DNA of 64,000 nt, taken from positions 1 through 64,000 of the forward strand of contig NZ_JAQZAL010000019.1 of assembly GCF_028737205.1 (NCBI RefSeq). The letters run 5' to 3'. Positions 25,138 through 39,210 of this stretch are shown in pieces (within the stretch, counting starts at the first letter, position 1; every line of letters begins with the position of its first letter). The translations under genes were made by a program, and so were the position numbers. Source of the DNA: Actinomycetospora lutea (lineage in GTDB: Bacteria; Actinomycetota; Actinomycetes; Mycobacteriales; Pseudonocardiaceae). Under the pieces are notes generated by a model. That model was not told the origin of the DNA. It did not search any database and saw only the letters and a program-made list of their open reading frames with translations.

Positions 25138-26250
25138 ATGACGACCGGTGCGCTGTGGCACGAGAAGTACATGTGGTGGGACACGCGGCACGCGAGCGTG
25201 TTCATCCCCTCGGGCGGGTGGCTGGAGCCCGACGAGCACGCGGAGAACCCGCGGACGAAGCGGCGGCTGAAGAACCTGCTGGACGCGACGGGCCTGTCCG
25301 GGCAGCTGCAGTGGCTGACGCCGCGGGAGGCGACGGTCGAGGAGCTCTGCCGGGTCCACGACCGCGACTACGTGGACCGGATGAAGGCGCTGTCGGACGA
25401 CGACGGGGGCGACGCGGGCGAGCTCACCCCGTTCGCCGGCGGTGGCTTCGAGATCGCCGCGCTGGCGGCCGGCGGGGTCATCGCGGCGGCCGAGGCGGTC
25501 CGCGACCGGGTTGTCGACAACGCCTACGCCATCACCCGCCCGCCGGGCCACCACGCGGAGCGCGACCGCGGCCGCGGCTTCTGCATGGTCGGCAACGTCG
25601 CGATCGCGGCGCGGCACCTGCAGGCGGCGGGCCCCGGCGAGATCGGTCGGATCGCGGTCGTCGACTGGGACGTCCACCACGGCAACGGGACACAGCAGGC
25701 CTTCTGGGACGACCCCCGGGTGCTCACGATCTCCCTGCACCAGGACGGCTACTACCCGCACGAGTCGGGCTACGCCGACGAGCGGGGCGAGGGCGCCGGG
25801 CACGGGAGCAACATCAACGTCCCGCTCCCGCCCGGCACCGGCACCGGCGGGTACGAGTACGCGTTCGACGAGGTCGTGGTGCCCGCGCTCGAGCGCTTCC
25901 GGCCGGAGTTCGTGTTCGTGGCGTCCGGGTTCGACTCCAGCGCCCTCGACCCGCTGGGCCGCCAGATGCTGCACAGCGAGGGCTTCCGCCGCCTCACCCG
26001 CCGGATGGTCGACGTCGCCGCCTCCACCGCGGGCGGGCGGCTCCTCGGCGTGCACGAGGGCGGGTACTCCGCGGGCTACGTGCCGTTCTGCGGGCTGGCC
26101 GTCCTCGAGGAGCTCAGCGGCATCCGCACCGAGGCCGACGACCCGTTCCTCGACTTCCTCTCCGCCATGGCCGGGCAGGACCTCGCCCCGCACCAGAAGG
26201 ACGTCGTCGACGGGCTGGTGCCCCTGGTGGCCGACGTCCCGGCGCCCTGA
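25138..26250 (+). CDS. Class II histone deacetylase family hydrolase
   Basis: This is a zinc-dependent deacetylase of the HDAC/acetoin-utilisation superfamily. In bacteria such proteins remove acetyl groups from polyamines or proteins. It has 370 residues. [11 protein letters not shown] near 137-147 holds the paired catalytic His, [12 protein letters not shown] near 176-187 the Zn-binding Asp and His, and HEGGYS near 312 the catalytic Gly-Tyr segment. ATG 25138 is chosen because it yields the usual start [14 protein letters not shown]. An in-frame ATG at 25102 would add 12 residues. It lies downstream of upp. Confidence 0.88.
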   Translation: MTTGALWHEKYMWWDTRHASVFIPSGGWLEPDEHAENPRTKRRLKNLLDATGLSGQLQWLTPREATVEELCRVHDRDYVDRMKALSDDDGGDAGELTPFAGGGFEIAALAAGGVIAAAEAVRDRVVDNAYAITRPPGHHAERDRGRGFCMVGNVAIAARHLQAAGPGEIGRIAVVDWDVHHGNGTQQAFWDDPRVLTISLHQDGYYPHESGYADERGEGAGHGSNINVPLPPGTGTGGYEYAFDEVVVPALERFRPEFVFVASGFDSSALDPLGRQMLHSEGFRRLTRRMVDVAASTAGGRLLGVHEGGYSAGYVPFCGLAVLEELSGIRTEADDPFLDFLSAMAGQDLAPHQKDVVDGLVPLVADVPAP

Positions 26251-26452
26251 CCCGCGCGACACGGACACCCGACGCGGCGTGGGGTCCCGCAGCGTCGTGG
26301 GCGGCCCCGGCGGCCCGGAGCAGGCCGAGCGCGGTCCGCGTCGCCCCCGGCGTGGTGTCGCCCACACCCCGGGAGGCCGGGCCGAACGTGCCCGCGCGTC
26401 ACGGCGTCGAGGCGCCCGGAGTCCGGTGGCACCGGTGAGGAGAATGGACACC

Positions 26453-28252
26453 ATGAGCATCCCCGTGCTGACCGCCGTGGCGTGGCCGTACGCCAACGGG
26501 CCGCGGCACATCGGCCACGTGTCCGGGTTCGGTGTGCCCTCCGACGTCTTCTCGCGCTACCAGCGCATGGTCGGCAACCGGGTGCTCATGGTCTCGGGCA
26601 CCGACGAGCACGGCACGCCGATCCAGGTGCAGGCCGACGCCGAGGGCACCACGCCCCGCGAGCTCGTCGACCGGTACTCGCGGGTGATCCAGGACGACCT
26701 CGTCGGGCTGGGCCTGTCGTACGACCTGTTCACGCGCACGAGCACCGACAACCATCACCGCGTCACCCAGGACCTCTTCACGGCGCTGTGGACCAACGGC
26801 TACGTGCGCACCGAGAAGACCCTCGGCGCGATCAGCCCGTCCACCGGTCGCACGCTGCCCGACCGCTACATCGAGGGCACCTGCCCGATCTGCGGCTACC
26901 CGAGCGCGCGCGGCGACCAGTGCGACAACTGCGGCAACCAGCTCGACCCCGCCGACCTCATCAACCCGCGCAGCCGGATCAACGGCGAGACGCCGCAGTT
27001 CGTCGAGACCGAGCACCTGCTGTTCGACCTGCCGGCGTTCTCGAAGTCGCTGGCGTCGTGGCTGGACACCCGGACGCACTGGCGCCCGAACGTCCTGAAC
27101 TTCAGCCGCCGCCTCGCCGACGACCTCAAGCCGCGCGCGATCAGCCGCGACCTCGACTGGGGCGTGCGCATCCCGCTGGACGGCTGGCACGACGCCCCCA
27201 TGAAGCGCTTCTACGTCTGGTTCGACGCGGTCATCGGCTACCTGTCGGCGTCGGTCGAGTGGGCGCAGCGCACCGGGCAGCCCGACGCCTGGAAGCAGTG
27301 GTGGTGCGACCCCGACGCGCAGGCCTACTACTTCATGGGCAAGGACAACATCACCTTCCACTCGGTGATGTGGCCCGCGATCCTGCTCGGCCACAACGGC
27401 GAGGGCGACCGCGGCGGCGAGGTCGGGTCGTTCGGCCACCTGAACCTGCCCACCGAGGTCGTCAGCTCCGAGTTCCTCACGATGAGCGGCTCGAAGTTCT
27501 CCACCAGCCGCGGGACGGTCATCTACGTCGGCGACTTCCTGCGCGAGTTCGGGCCCGACGCGCTGCGGTACTTCATCTCGGTCGCGGGCCCGGAGAACCA
27601 GGACACCGACTTCACGTGGGACGAGTTCGTGCGGCGCACGAACTTCGAGCTCGCCAACGAGTGGGGCAACCTCGTCAACCGCTCGGTGTCGATGGCGGCC
27701 AAGAACGTCGGCGCGGTCCCCGAGCCGACCAGCCCGGACCCGGCCGACGAGGCCCTGCTCGCGCAGTCGCGGGCGACGTTCGAGACGGTCGGGGGCCACC
27801 TGGCCCGCTCGCGGTTCAAGCAGGCGATCACCGAGGCGATGCGGATCGTCGGCGAGGCGAACGCCTACCTGAGCCACCAGGAGCCGTGGAAGCGCAAGGA
27901 CGACCCGGCGCGGCGCGACACGATCCTGCACACCGCGCTGCAGGTGGTGCAGGACGCGAACACGCTGCTGACGCCGTTCCTGCCGCACGCCGCGCAGAAG
28001 GTCCACGAGGCCCTCGGCGGCACCGGGGTCTGGGCCGAGCAGCCGCACCGCGAGGACGCGGGCACGTCGGGCGAGCTCGGCACCAGCCACTCGGTGCTCA
28101 CCGGCGACTACGCCCACGAGCAGGCGCGCTGGGAGTCGACGCCGATCCCGGTCGGCCGGCCGCTGTCCCGGCCGACACCGCTGTTCGCCAAGCTCGACCC
28201 GAGCCTCGGCGAGACCGGGCCGTCGTGGGCGCCGATCCAGACGGGTGAGTAG
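26453..28252 (+). CDS. metG: Methionyl-tRNA synthetase
   Basis: MetG charges tRNA-Met with methionine. The 599-residue enzyme has HIGH at 19-22 and a zinc knuckle with Cys144, Cys147, Cys157 and Cys160. A KMSKS-equivalent KFSTS lies at 348-352, followed by the C-terminal anticodon-binding helical domain. There is no C-terminal tRNA-binding EMAP-like extension, as is usual in this group. ATG 26453 is preferred over ATG 26444 because the AGGAG at 26437-26441 is too close to the latter. The gene overlaps tatD by 8 nt. Confidence 0.96.
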   Translation: MSIPVLTAVAWPYANGPRHIGHVSGFGVPSDVFSRYQRMVGNRVLMVSGTDEHGTPIQVQADAEGTTPRELVDRYSRVIQDDLVGLGLSYDLFTRTSTDNHHRVTQDLFTALWTNGYVRTEKTLGAISPSTGRTLPDRYIEGTCPICGYPSARGDQCDNCGNQLDPADLINPRSRINGETPQFVETEHLLFDLPAFSKSLASWLDTRTHWRPNVLNFSRRLADDLKPRAISRDLDWGVRIPLDGWHDAPMKRFYVWFDAVIGYLSASVEWAQRTGQPDAWKQWWCDPDAQAYYFMGKDNITFHSVMWPAILLGHNGEGDRGGEVGSFGHLNLPTEVVSSEFLTMSGSKFSTSRGTVIYVGDFLREFGPDALRYFISVAGPENQDTDFTWDEFVRRTNFELANEWGNLVNRSVSMAAKNVGAVPEPTSPDPADEALLAQSRATFETVGGHLARSRFKQAITEAMRIVGEANAYLSHQEPWKRKDDPARRDTILHTALQVVQDANTLLTPFLPHAAQKVHEALGGTGVWAEQPHREDAGTSGELGTSHSVLTGDYAHEQARWESTPIPVGRPLSRPTPLFAKLDPSLGETGPSWAPIQTGE

Positions 28253-29132
28253 CAAGGACCGCGTCCCGCCCCCGGTGCCCGAGCCCCTCGGGTCGGGGGT
28301 GGTCGACGCCCACACCCACCTCGATGCCTGCGGGGCCCGGGAGCCGCAGGTCCTGGCGCAGGTCCTGGACCGGGCGACGCAGGCCGGGGTCGAGGCGATG
28401 GTCACCACCGCCGACGACCTCGGGTCCGCGCGCTGGGCGGCGTGGGCCGCCGACAGCGACCCCCGGGTGTTCGCGGCCGTCGGCCTGCACCCGACGCGGT
28501 CGAACGACCTCACCGACGACGCGCGGCGCGTGATCGAGGAGCTGACCGGGCTCCCGCGCGTCGTCGCGGTCGGCGAGTCCGGGATGGACGACTACTGGAC
28601 CACGCGCCGCGAGGACTGCGCGCCGCTCGACGTCCAGCGCGAGGCCTTCGCGTGGCACATCGACCTCGCCAAGCGCACCGGGCTGCCGCTCGTGGTGCAC
28701 GACCGCGACGCGCACGACGCCATCGTCGACGTCCTCGCGGCCGAGGGCGCCCCGCCGGTGACCGTCTTCCACTGCTTCTCCGGCGGGCCCGAGCTCGCGC
28801 GGCGCTGCGCCGACGAGGGCTGGTTCGCCTCGCTCTCGGGCACCGCGACCTTCCGCAACGCGAACGCCGCCGAGCTGCGACGAGCGGCGGCCTGGATGCC
28901 GGGGGAGCTCGTGCTCGTCGAGACCGACGCCCCGTTCCTGACTCCGCATCCGTACCGCGGTCGGCCGAACGAGCCCTACGTCGTCCCCCACACGGTGCGC
29001 GCGCTCGCGGAGCTGCGTGACGAGCCGGCGGAGCAGTTGGCCCGGATCAGCGCCGACAACGCCAGACGGGCCTTCCGGTTGGCCGAACAGCCTCAACCTT
29101 CACGCTCCGTCGCACGAGAGAGCACGCAGTAG
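28245..29132 (+). CDS. TatD family metal-dependent hydrolase (DNase)
   Basis: TatD enzymes are TIM-barrel metal-dependent 3'-5' exonucleases. The 295-residue protein keeps the metal ligands: DAHTHLD with His23 and His25, Glu in GESGMD near 108, VVHDRDA near 150, FHCFSG near 174 and Asp in [14 protein letters not shown] near 226. The GTG at 28245 lies inside the metG end (8-nt overlap). The order metG-tatD-rpfB-rsmA-ispE is a conserved actinobacterial block. Confidence 0.93.
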   Translation: MSSKDRVPPPVPEPLGSGVVDAHTHLDACGAREPQVLAQVLDRATQAGVEAMVTTADDLGSARWAAWAADSDPRVFAAVGLHPTRSNDLTDDARRVIEELTGLPRVVAVGESGMDDYWTTRREDCAPLDVQREAFAWHIDLAKRTGLPLVVHDRDAHDAIVDVLAAEGAPPVTVFHCFSGGPELARRCADEGWFASLSGTATFRNANAAELRRAAAWMPGELVLVETDAPFLTPHPYRGRPNEPYVVPHTVRALAELRDEPAEQLARISADNARRAFRLAEQPQPSRSVARESTQ

Positions 29133-30947
<1,815 letters not shown>

Positions 30948-30968
30948 GTCGGGGGCAGACTGGGCGTC

Positions 30969-31865
30969 GTGACGAGCCCGGTCCGCCTGCTGGGCCCCGC
31001 CGACGTCCGGGGCCTCGCCGCGGAGCTCGATCTGCGGCCGACGAAGCGGCTGGGACAGAACTTCGTCCACGACGCCAACACGGTGCGCCGCATCGTCCGC
31101 CTCGCGGGGGTGGGGCCGGACGACGTGGTGCTCGAGGTCGGCCCCGGGCTCGGCTCGCTGACGCTGCCGCTGCTCGAGGCCACCGCGGGCGACGGGGCCG
31201 TGGTCGCCGTGGAGATCGACCCGGCGCTCGCCGGCCGGCTGCCCGCCACCGCGGCGGAGCGGGCGCCCGGACGTGACCTGCGCGTCGTCACCGCCGACGC
31301 CCTGCGGCTCGCGCCGGACGACCTGCCGCGCGCGCCGGACGTCCTGGTGGCCAACCTGCCCTACAACGTCGCCGTGCCGGTCGTCCTGCACCTGCTCGCC
31401 GTGCTCCCGGGCCTGGCCCGCGGCCTGGTGATGGTGCAGTCCGAGGTCGCCGAGCGCCTGGCCGCGCGCCCCGGCGAGAAGGCCTACGGGGCGCCGTCGG
31501 TCAAGCTCGCCTGGTACGCCGACGCGCGCCGGGCCGGACCGGTGCCGCGCGCGGTGTTCTGGCCGGTCCCCGGCGTGGACTCGGGGCTCGTGGCGTTCAC
31601 CCGCCACGGCCGGGCACCCACCGACGTCGAGCGCACCGAGGTCTTCGCCGTCGTCGACGCCGCCTTCGCGCAGCGCCGCAAGTCGCTGCGGGCCGCGCTC
31701 GCGGGCTGGGCCGGGTCGGCGCCCGCGGCCGAGGAGGTGCTGCGGGCGGCCGGCGTCGATCCGGGCGCGCGGGGCGAGGCGCTCGACGTGGCCGCGTTCA
31801 CCGCGATCGCGCGGGCCCGGCGCCGCCAGGGCCGGGGTGTGGCGCCGGACGCCCTGACGCCCTGA
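30969..31865 (+). CDS. rsmA: 16S rRNA (adenine1518/1519-N6)-dimethyltransferase
   Basis: RsmA (KsgA) dimethylates two adenines near the 3' end of 16S rRNA during small-subunit maturation. Of 298 residues, the substrate/SAM start [10 protein letters not shown] is near 27, the SAM motif [10 protein letters not shown] near 57, the catalytic NLPYN near 125 and the C-terminal [10 protein letters not shown] near 230. The GTG start lies 22 nt after rpfB. Its order between rpfB and ispE is conserved in actinobacteria. Confidence 0.96.
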   Translation: MTSPVRLLGPADVRGLAAELDLRPTKRLGQNFVHDANTVRRIVRLAGVGPDDVVLEVGPGLGSLTLPLLEATAGDGAVVAVEIDPALAGRLPATAAERAPGRDLRVVTADALRLAPDDLPRAPDVLVANLPYNVAVPVVLHLLAVLPGLARGLVMVQSEVAERLAARPGEKAYGAPSVKLAWYADARRAGPVPRAVFWPVPGVDSGLVAFTRHGRAPTDVERTEVFAVVDAAFAQRRKSLRAALAGWAGSAPAAEEVLRAAGVDPGARGEALDVAAFTAIARARRRQGRGVAPDALTP

Positions 31866-31885
31866 GCGCGAACGGAGGGGGTCCG

Positions 31886-31891
31886 TACCCT
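31886..31891 (+). promoter_or_regulatory. -10 element for leaderless ispE
   Basis: TACCCT matches TANNNT and ends 6 nt before the GTG of ispE, which has no recognisable ribosome site. This predicts an extra leaderless transcript within the rsmA-ispE junction. Confidence 0.55.
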
Positions 31892-31897
31892 GGACAG

Positions 31898-32902
31898 GTG
31901 CTCTCCGCCGTCGGACCGCCGGTCACCGTCCGCGTCCCGGCCAAGATCAACCTCCACCTGGCCGTGGGGGACCTGCGCGAGGACGGCTACCACGACCTCG
32001 TCACCGTCTTCCAGGCGTTGAGCATCGCCGACGAGGTCTCGGTGACCCGCGCCGTCGCGGGGGCGATCGAGCCCGGCGTGGCGGTCGCGGGCGCCGACGG
32101 CGTCGACGTCACCGAGGTCCCCGCCGACACCACCAACCTCGCCTGGCGGGCCGTCGAGGCCCTGGCCCGGCGCGTCGACCGGGAGCCCGACGTGCGCGTC
32201 GGGCTGCACAAGGCGATCCCGGTGGCGGGCGGGATGGCGGGCGGTAGCGCCGACGCCGCGGGCGCGCTGCTCGCCGCCGCGAGCCTGTGGCGCCTCGACA
32301 TCGGCCGCGAGGGGCTCATGGAGATCGCCGCCGAGGTCGGCTCGGACGTCGCGTTCGCGCTGCACGGCGGCACGGCGCTGGGCACGGGACGCGGCGAGCG
32401 CCTCGTCCCGGTGCTCTCCCGGCACACGTTCCACTGGGTCGTGGCGGTGGCCGACCACGGGCTGTCGACCCCGACGGTGTTCGGCGAGCTCGACCGCCTG
32501 CGCGCCCGCCCCGAGGCGCCGCGGCGGGTCGGCGACGTCGAGCCCGTGCTCGAGGCGCTCGCGTCCGGCGAGGCCCGGTCGCTGGCGCTCCTGCTCGGCA
32601 ACGACCTGCAGGCGGCCGCCGTGAGCCTCGACCCCGGGCTGCGCCGCACCCTGCGCGGCGGTGTCGACGCGGGCGCGCTCGCCGGTGTCGTGTCCGGTTC
32701 GGGCCCGACCTGCGTGTTCCTCTGCGACGGCCACGACGCCGCGGTCCGCGTGGCCGCCGAGCTGGCCGGCGTCGGGGTGTGCCGCACGGTCCGTGTCGCC
32801 CACGGTCCCGTCCCCGGCGCGCGCGTGGTCGACGGCGACGGCGGCTCCGCCGGGCCGCCCTCCCCACCCCGTCCCGACCCCGGTCCCGGCGCCTACGCCT
32901 GA
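31898..32902 (+). CDS. ispE: 4-diphosphocytidyl-2-C-methyl-D-erythritol kinase
   Basis: IspE phosphorylates CDP-ME in the MEP pathway to isoprenoids. The 334-residue GHMP kinase has the opening [20 protein letters not shown] near 12-31 with the catalytic Lys and Asp region. The ATP loop [17 protein letters not shown] is near 108-124, and SGSGPTCVF lies near 267. The C-terminus carries a 20-residue Gly/Pro-rich extension. The GTG start follows a -10 hexamer with no leader. It is followed after 26 nt by an ABC-F gene. Confidence 0.95.
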   Translation: MLSAVGPPVTVRVPAKINLHLAVGDLREDGYHDLVTVFQALSIADEVSVTRAVAGAIEPGVAVAGADGVDVTEVPADTTNLAWRAVEALARRVDREPDVRVGLHKAIPVAGGMAGGSADAAGALLAAASLWRLDIGREGLMEIAAEVGSDVAFALHGGTALGTGRGERLVPVLSRHTFHWVVAVADHGLSTPTVFGELDRLRARPEAPRRVGDVEPVLEALASGEARSLALLLGNDLQAAAVSLDPGLRRTLRGGVDAGALAGVVSGSGPTCVFLCDGHDAAVRVAAELAGVGVCRTVRVAHGPVPGARVVDGDGGSAGPPSPPRPDPGPGAYA

Positions 32903-32928
32903 CCGTCGACCACCCCGGAAGAGAGCTC

Positions 32929-34740
<1,812 letters not shown>

Positions 34741-35307
34741 ATCTCGCCAGCCACACCCCGAGTGCGAGGAACGCCAGCCCGACCGGCGCGCCGAACGGCG
34801 CCATGCCGGCCTGCAGCCCCAGGACGCCACCGACGAGGAACGCGGCGCCGATCGGCCACGGGTGGACCCGGGCGCGCAGCACCGCGACGCCCGTGAGGAT
34901 CCAGCCCAGCCCGAAGAGCAGGTAGCCGGACAGCCCGCCGACCTCGAGGATCGTCGTGCGCTCCGCGGCGAACGCCCCGGGCGCGACCGCCGCGATCCAC
35001 GGCCCGGCGAAGCCGTCGAACCACATGTTGCCGCCGAATTCGACGATGCCGACGAGGGCGACGACGAACGCGGCGAGCCCGAGGCGCCCGGTCGCGCGGG
35101 CGTCGTGCAGGTACACCGCGACGAGGGCGACCGCGAGGACCGCGAACGACACGGCGTAGCCCGCGTTGGCGACGAGGGTGAGCGGGTCGCGGGCGAACGC
35201 CCCGGGGCCGCGGCCGCCGAGGAGCCGGCCCAGGTCGGTGAGCACCAGCAGGGCGCCCGCGACGGCCGCGAGCGGGCCGGCGTGGCGGGCCAGGGGCAGG
35301 TCGTCCA

Positions 35308-36365
35308 TCAGAAGTCCCAGCTCGCGTAGTGCGGGTCGCGGGTCGTCATGTCCTCGAAGAGCAGCACGGCGCGGTCGAGGTACCAGGCCTTCGCGCACTG
35401 CGTCAGGAGCAGGCCTGCGAGGGTGAGCAGGAGGTCGAGGCGCACCAGGCCGACCGCGAGCAGCGCGACCCCGGCGAGCTGCCACACCGTCGCCACCGTC
35501 GGCACCCACGTCCGGAACCGGGCGGGGATCGGCACGGTGGTCGTCTCGGTGCCGATCCGCTCGCCGAGCACCGCCTTCGACGCCCAGTTCCGCGTCGAGC
35601 GCGGGGGCCGGAACAGCAGCGGGTTGACCACCATGAACATGAGCACGAGGCCGGCCACCAGCAGCGCCCACCACCCGAGCCACATCCGACGGTCGACGAC
35701 GACGAGGACGACGGCCAGCGCCAGCCAGACGGCGAAGTAGACGAGGGTGTCGTCCTGCACCGCGCCCTCGACGGCGTGCGCGACGATCACCAGCAGGACG
35801 CTGCCCCCGGTGTGGTCGAACAGCCACGTGTACCAGAAGGTCACCCCACCGTGCCGATGACCATGCCCGCGAGCGTGGTCGCCCGGTCGCCCTCGGCGAG
35901 GAGCACGAGGGGCAGGTGCCACACGGTGATCAGGACGGCGAGGACCGACGTCGCGGCGAGCGGCGAGAGCCGGGACTGCATCCCCGGCAGCGCGAACCCC
36001 CGCCAGCCCGGCTCCTCGCCGAGGGGCCCGTCGGTCGGGTTCACCAGGCGCAGGAGGAAGACGAGCAGGACGTCGCCGGCGGAGGCGAACGCGATGCCGC
36101 GGTACCCGCCGGTGAGCACGATCGCGAGCAGGTGCACGGCGATCGGCACCCCGAGGGCGAGCGCCCACCACCAGCGGACACGCCAGCGCACGATGCGCCG
36201 CCCGAGCTCGACGAGACCGGCGCGGCCCCGGGCCACGGGGACGACCACGAGCGCGGCGACCAGGGGCGCGAACGCCCCGAACGAGCCGACGGGGATGAAC
36301 GCCCACGCGATGGCGTAGGTCAGCACGAAGAACGCGACCAGGGGGTGGTTCCGGACGACCGTCAT
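35308..36365 (-). pseudogene. CPBP intramembrane protease-DUF6653 fusion, broken by a one-base frameshift
   Basis: From ATG 36365 the frame encodes a CPBP (CAAX-protease-like) membrane protein with the catalytic pattern EEPGWRGFALPG near 115 and the His in TVWHLPLVLL near 148. It stops at 35841 after MVIGTVG. The natural continuation (VTFWYTWLFDHTGGSVLLVI, then AHAVEGAVQDD) lies in the next frame and passes straight into a DUF6653-like segment (RMWLGWWALL, NPLLFRPPRSTRNWASKAVL, LDRAVLLFEDM) ending at 35308. One missing G in the GGGG run at about 35843-35847 explains it. Total length is 1058 nt. It could be a sequencing error or a true lesion. Confidence 0.7.
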
Positions 36366-36475
36366 GGCCGCCGAGCGTCCGCGCGGCGCAGGCCCGGCAG
36401 TAGCAGGACATCCCTCGTGACGAGCAGGGTTGACCCCGTAGTGGGCCGGCCCCCGGCGGTGCGAGTGTCCGGAGC

Positions 36476-36838
36476 GTGACCGCCCGCGTGCTGATCGTCG
36501 ACGACCACGCGTCGTTCCGCTCGCTCGCGCGCCGCCTGCTCGTCGCCGACGGATTCGACGTCGTCGGCGAGGCCGGGGACGCCGCCGACGCGTTCGCCGC
36601 CGTCCGCGCACTCGCGCCCGACGTCGTGCTGCTGGACATCCGGCTGCCGGACCTCGACGGTTTCGGTGTGGCCGAGGTGCTGGCGGGGGACGAGGACGCT
36701 CCGGTCGTCGTGCTCGTCTCCAGCCGGGCCCGGATCGACTACGGGCAGCGGGTCGACGCGAGCCCGGCACGCGGGTTCATCGCGAAGGACGACCTGTCCG
36801 GTGAGGTGTTGCGGCGGGTGCTGGCGGGGGCGTCGTGA
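36476..36838 (+). CDS. Stand-alone receiver-domain response regulator
   Basis: This 120-residue protein is a CheY-like receiver with no output domain. The acidic pair Asp9-Asp10, phosphorylated Asp54 in VVLLDIRLPDLDG and the conserved Lys in RGFIAKDDL near 105 are present. The GTG start at 36476 is used. Its stop overlaps the histidine-kinase GTG (GTGA), so the pair are partners. With the frameshifted NarL-type regulator downstream, the kinase may feed two regulators. Confidence 0.88.
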   Translation: MTARVLIVDDHASFRSLARRLLVADGFDVVGEAGDAADAFAAVRALAPDVVLLDIRLPDLDGFGVAEVLAGDEDAPVVVLVSSRARIDYGQRVDASPARGFIAKDDLSGEVLRRVLAGAS

Positions 36839-38571
36839 CGAGGACGGCCACGGTCGCGGCGGCCGTCCTCGCCGGTGTCGCGGCCGCGCTCGCCCTGGTC
36901 CGCGGCGGGTACGCGGTCCCGGCCGAGCTCGTCGCGCCGACGCTCGTGCTGACCCTGGCCGTGGCGTGGTCGTTCGTGGGGGTCGGGCTCGTGGCCCGGC
37001 ACCGCCGTCCGGACAGCCGGACCGGCGTGCTCATGGTGCTGTTCGGGTTCGCGTGGCTCGCCCGGTTCGTCGTCGCCGTCGACACGACCCCCGCGTTCGT
37101 CGTCGGCGTGCTGCTCGGCTCGGTGGCGCTGTCGGTGTTCGTGCAGCTGCTCGTGACGTTCCCGACCGGGCGCACCGAGTCCCGCGCGCAGCGGGTCCTG
37201 GTCGGCCTCGGCTGGCTGCTCTCGGTGCCGCTCGATGCGGTGTTCCTCGCCCTCGGGGCGCAGCGGGGCCGGGGCGAGGGACCGCCGCCCAACGGGCTGG
37301 TGATCACCCCGGCGGGCGGTGGGTTCCGGCCCGAGGCGGTCGACCTCGCCGTGCAGGCCGTGGTCGTCGCGCTCTGCGTGTCGGTGCTGGTGTCGGTCTG
37401 GTCGCGGTGGCGGGCCTGCGGGCCCGCGGCGCGGCGCGCGCTGACGCCGGGGCTGGTCGGCGGGACGATCGTGGTCGGCACCCTGCTGGTTCAGCGCACC
37501 GCGATCCTGCTGCTCCTGCCCCCGTCGGCGGGGGTGTGGCTGGCGTGGTCCTCGCAGGTCGTGCTGGTCGTGTGGCCGGCGGCGCTGCTGCTGGGGCTGC
37601 TGCGCAGCCGCCTCGACCGCTCCGGGGTCGGGCGGCTCGTCGTCGAGCTCGGCGAGGCCGGCGCCGGTCCCGAGCACCTGCGGTCGGTGGTCGCGCGCAC
37701 GCTGCACGACCCCTCGGTCGCGCTCGTCCACCGCCGGCCCGGCACCGACGGGTTCGTCGACGCCGGGGGCGCGCCGGTCGAGGTCGGGGCGCGCGCCGTC
37801 ACGTTCCTCGAGCGCGACGGCGAGCCGATCGCCGCGCTGCTGCACGACCCCGCGCTGAGCGCCGAGCCCGACCTCGTGGAGGCGGTCGCCGCCGGCGCGG
37901 GCCTGGCGATGGAGAACGAGCGCCTGCACGCCGAGGTCCGCCACCAGCTGCGCGAGGTCCGGGCCTCGCGCGCCCGCCTCGTCGAGGCCGCCGACGCCGC
38001 CCGCCGCCGCGTCGAGCGCGACCTGCACGACGGCGCCCAGCAGCGGCTCGTCGCGGTGGGGCTGGCGCTGCGCCTGGCCCGGGCCGGCGCACCCCCCGCG
38101 GAGCTCGACGCCCTGCTCGCCGAGGCGGCCGACGAGCTGACGGCCGCGCTCGCCGAGCTCCGCGAGCTCGCCCGCGGCATCTACCCGCCCCTGCTCACCG
38201 ACGGCGGCCTCGGCCCGGCGCTGCTGTCGCTCGCCGAGCGGGCGCCGCTGCCGGTCGTGCTGGCCGCCGTGCCGCCGGAGCGCCCGCCCGAGACCGTGGA
38301 GCGCACCTGCTACTTCGTGGTCTCCGAGGCCCTGACCAACGCGGCCAAGCACGCGGGCGCGTCGACGGTCGAGGTCAGCGTGGTGCCCGACGTGTCCGGA
38401 GCCGGCGGGCTGTGCGTCGAGGTGGTCGACGACGGCGTCGGCGGCGCGGACCCCGACGGCTCCGGGCTGCGCGGGCTCGCCGACCGGGTCGCCGCCCTCG
38501 GCGGGGGCCTCGAGGTCGCCAGCCCCGCCGGGCGCGGGACGCGGGTGACGGCGAGCGTGCCGTGCGGGTGA
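36835..38571 (+). CDS. Membrane sensor histidine kinase (NarL-type, HisKA_3)
   Basis: This 578-residue kinase has about eight hydrophobic helices in the first 260 residues, then a GAF-like segment (about 275-370). The dimerisation/phosphoacceptor motif RRRVERDLHDGAQQRL has His398, and the HATPase_c domain contains EALTNAAKHAGAS near 500 and DDGVGGADPDGSGLRGLADR near 535. The signal it senses is unknown. It overlaps the upstream receiver gene by 4 nt and the downstream NarL-type regulator by 10 nt, giving one three-gene transcript. Confidence 0.92.
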   Translation: MTRTATVAAAVLAGVAAALALVRGGYAVPAELVAPTLVLTLAVAWSFVGVGLVARHRRPDSRTGVLMVLFGFAWLARFVVAVDTTPAFVVGVLLGSVALSVFVQLLVTFPTGRTESRAQRVLVGLGWLLSVPLDAVFLALGAQRGRGEGPPPNGLVITPAGGGFRPEAVDLAVQAVVVALCVSVLVSVWSRWRACGPAARRALTPGLVGGTIVVGTLLVQRTAILLLLPPSAGVWLAWSSQVVLVVWPAALLLGLLRSRLDRSGVGRLVVELGEAGAGPEHLRSVVARTLHDPSVALVHRRPGTDGFVDAGGAPVEVGARAVTFLERDGEPIAALLHDPALSAEPDLVEAVAAGAGLAMENERLHAEVRHQLREVRASRARLVEAADAARRRVERDLHDGAQQRLVAVGLALRLARAGAPPAELDALLAEAADELTAALAELRELARGIYPPLLTDGGLGPALLSLAERAPLPVVLAAVPPERPPETVERTCYFVVSEALTNAAKHAGASTVEVSVVPDVSGAGGLCVEVVDDGVGGADPDGSGLRGLADRVAALGGGLEVASPAGRGTRVTASVPCG

Positions 38572-39201
38572 TCGTGGCCGACGACGCCGTGCTCTTCCGC
38601 GTCGGCGTCGCCCGCCTCCTCGCCGACCACGGCATCGAGGTGACCGCGCAGGTCGGCGACGCCGAGGCGCTGCTCGCGGCCGTGCGCGCGGACCCGCCGG
38701 ACGCGGCCGTCGTCGACATCCGGATGCCGCCGACCCACACCACCGAGGGGCTCGACGCCGCGCGCACGCTGGCCGCCGAGCACCCCGGGGTCGGGGTGCT
38801 GGTGCTGTCCGCGCACGTGGAGCCGCACTACGCGCTGGCGCTGGTGCAGGGCGACACCGGCGGGCTACCTGCTCAAGGAGCGGGTCGCCGACGTCGAGGA
38901 GCTCACCGACGCCCTGCGCCGCGTGGCCGCGGGCGGGATCGTCGTCGATCCGTCGGTGGTGGCCCAGCTGGTCGGCAGGCGCCGCGTCGTCGACCCCCTC
39001 GACGCCCTGTCCGACCGCGAGCGCGAGGTCCTGGCCGTCATGGCCGAGGGCCGGTCGAACCACGGCATCGGCGAGCGCCTGCACCTCGCGGAGAAGACCG
39101 TCGAGGCCTACGCGCGCTCGGCGTTCACCAAGCTCGGCCTGCACGCGGCGCCGGACGACAACCGGCGCGTGCTCGCGGTCCTGGCCTACCTGCGTGCCTA
39201 G
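38562..39201 (+). pseudogene. NarL/LuxR-type response regulator, broken by a one-base frameshift
   Basis: The GTG at 38562 starts a receiver with Asp7-Asp8 and phospho-acceptor Asp52 in VVDIRMPPTH. After QGDTGG, near 38860, the expected YLLKERVADVEEL is found only in the next frame. That frame continues through RRVAAGGIVVDPSVV and the LuxR helix-turn-helix (LSDREREVLAVMAEGRSNHG, LHLAEKTVEAYARSAFTKLG) to TAG at 39201. One extra G in GGCGGG at 38858-38864 explains the break, and 640 nt is one over a multiple of three. If real, the kinase would have lost its DNA-binding partner. A sequencing error is equally possible. Confidence 0.78.
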
Positions 39202-39210
39202 CCCGACGGC

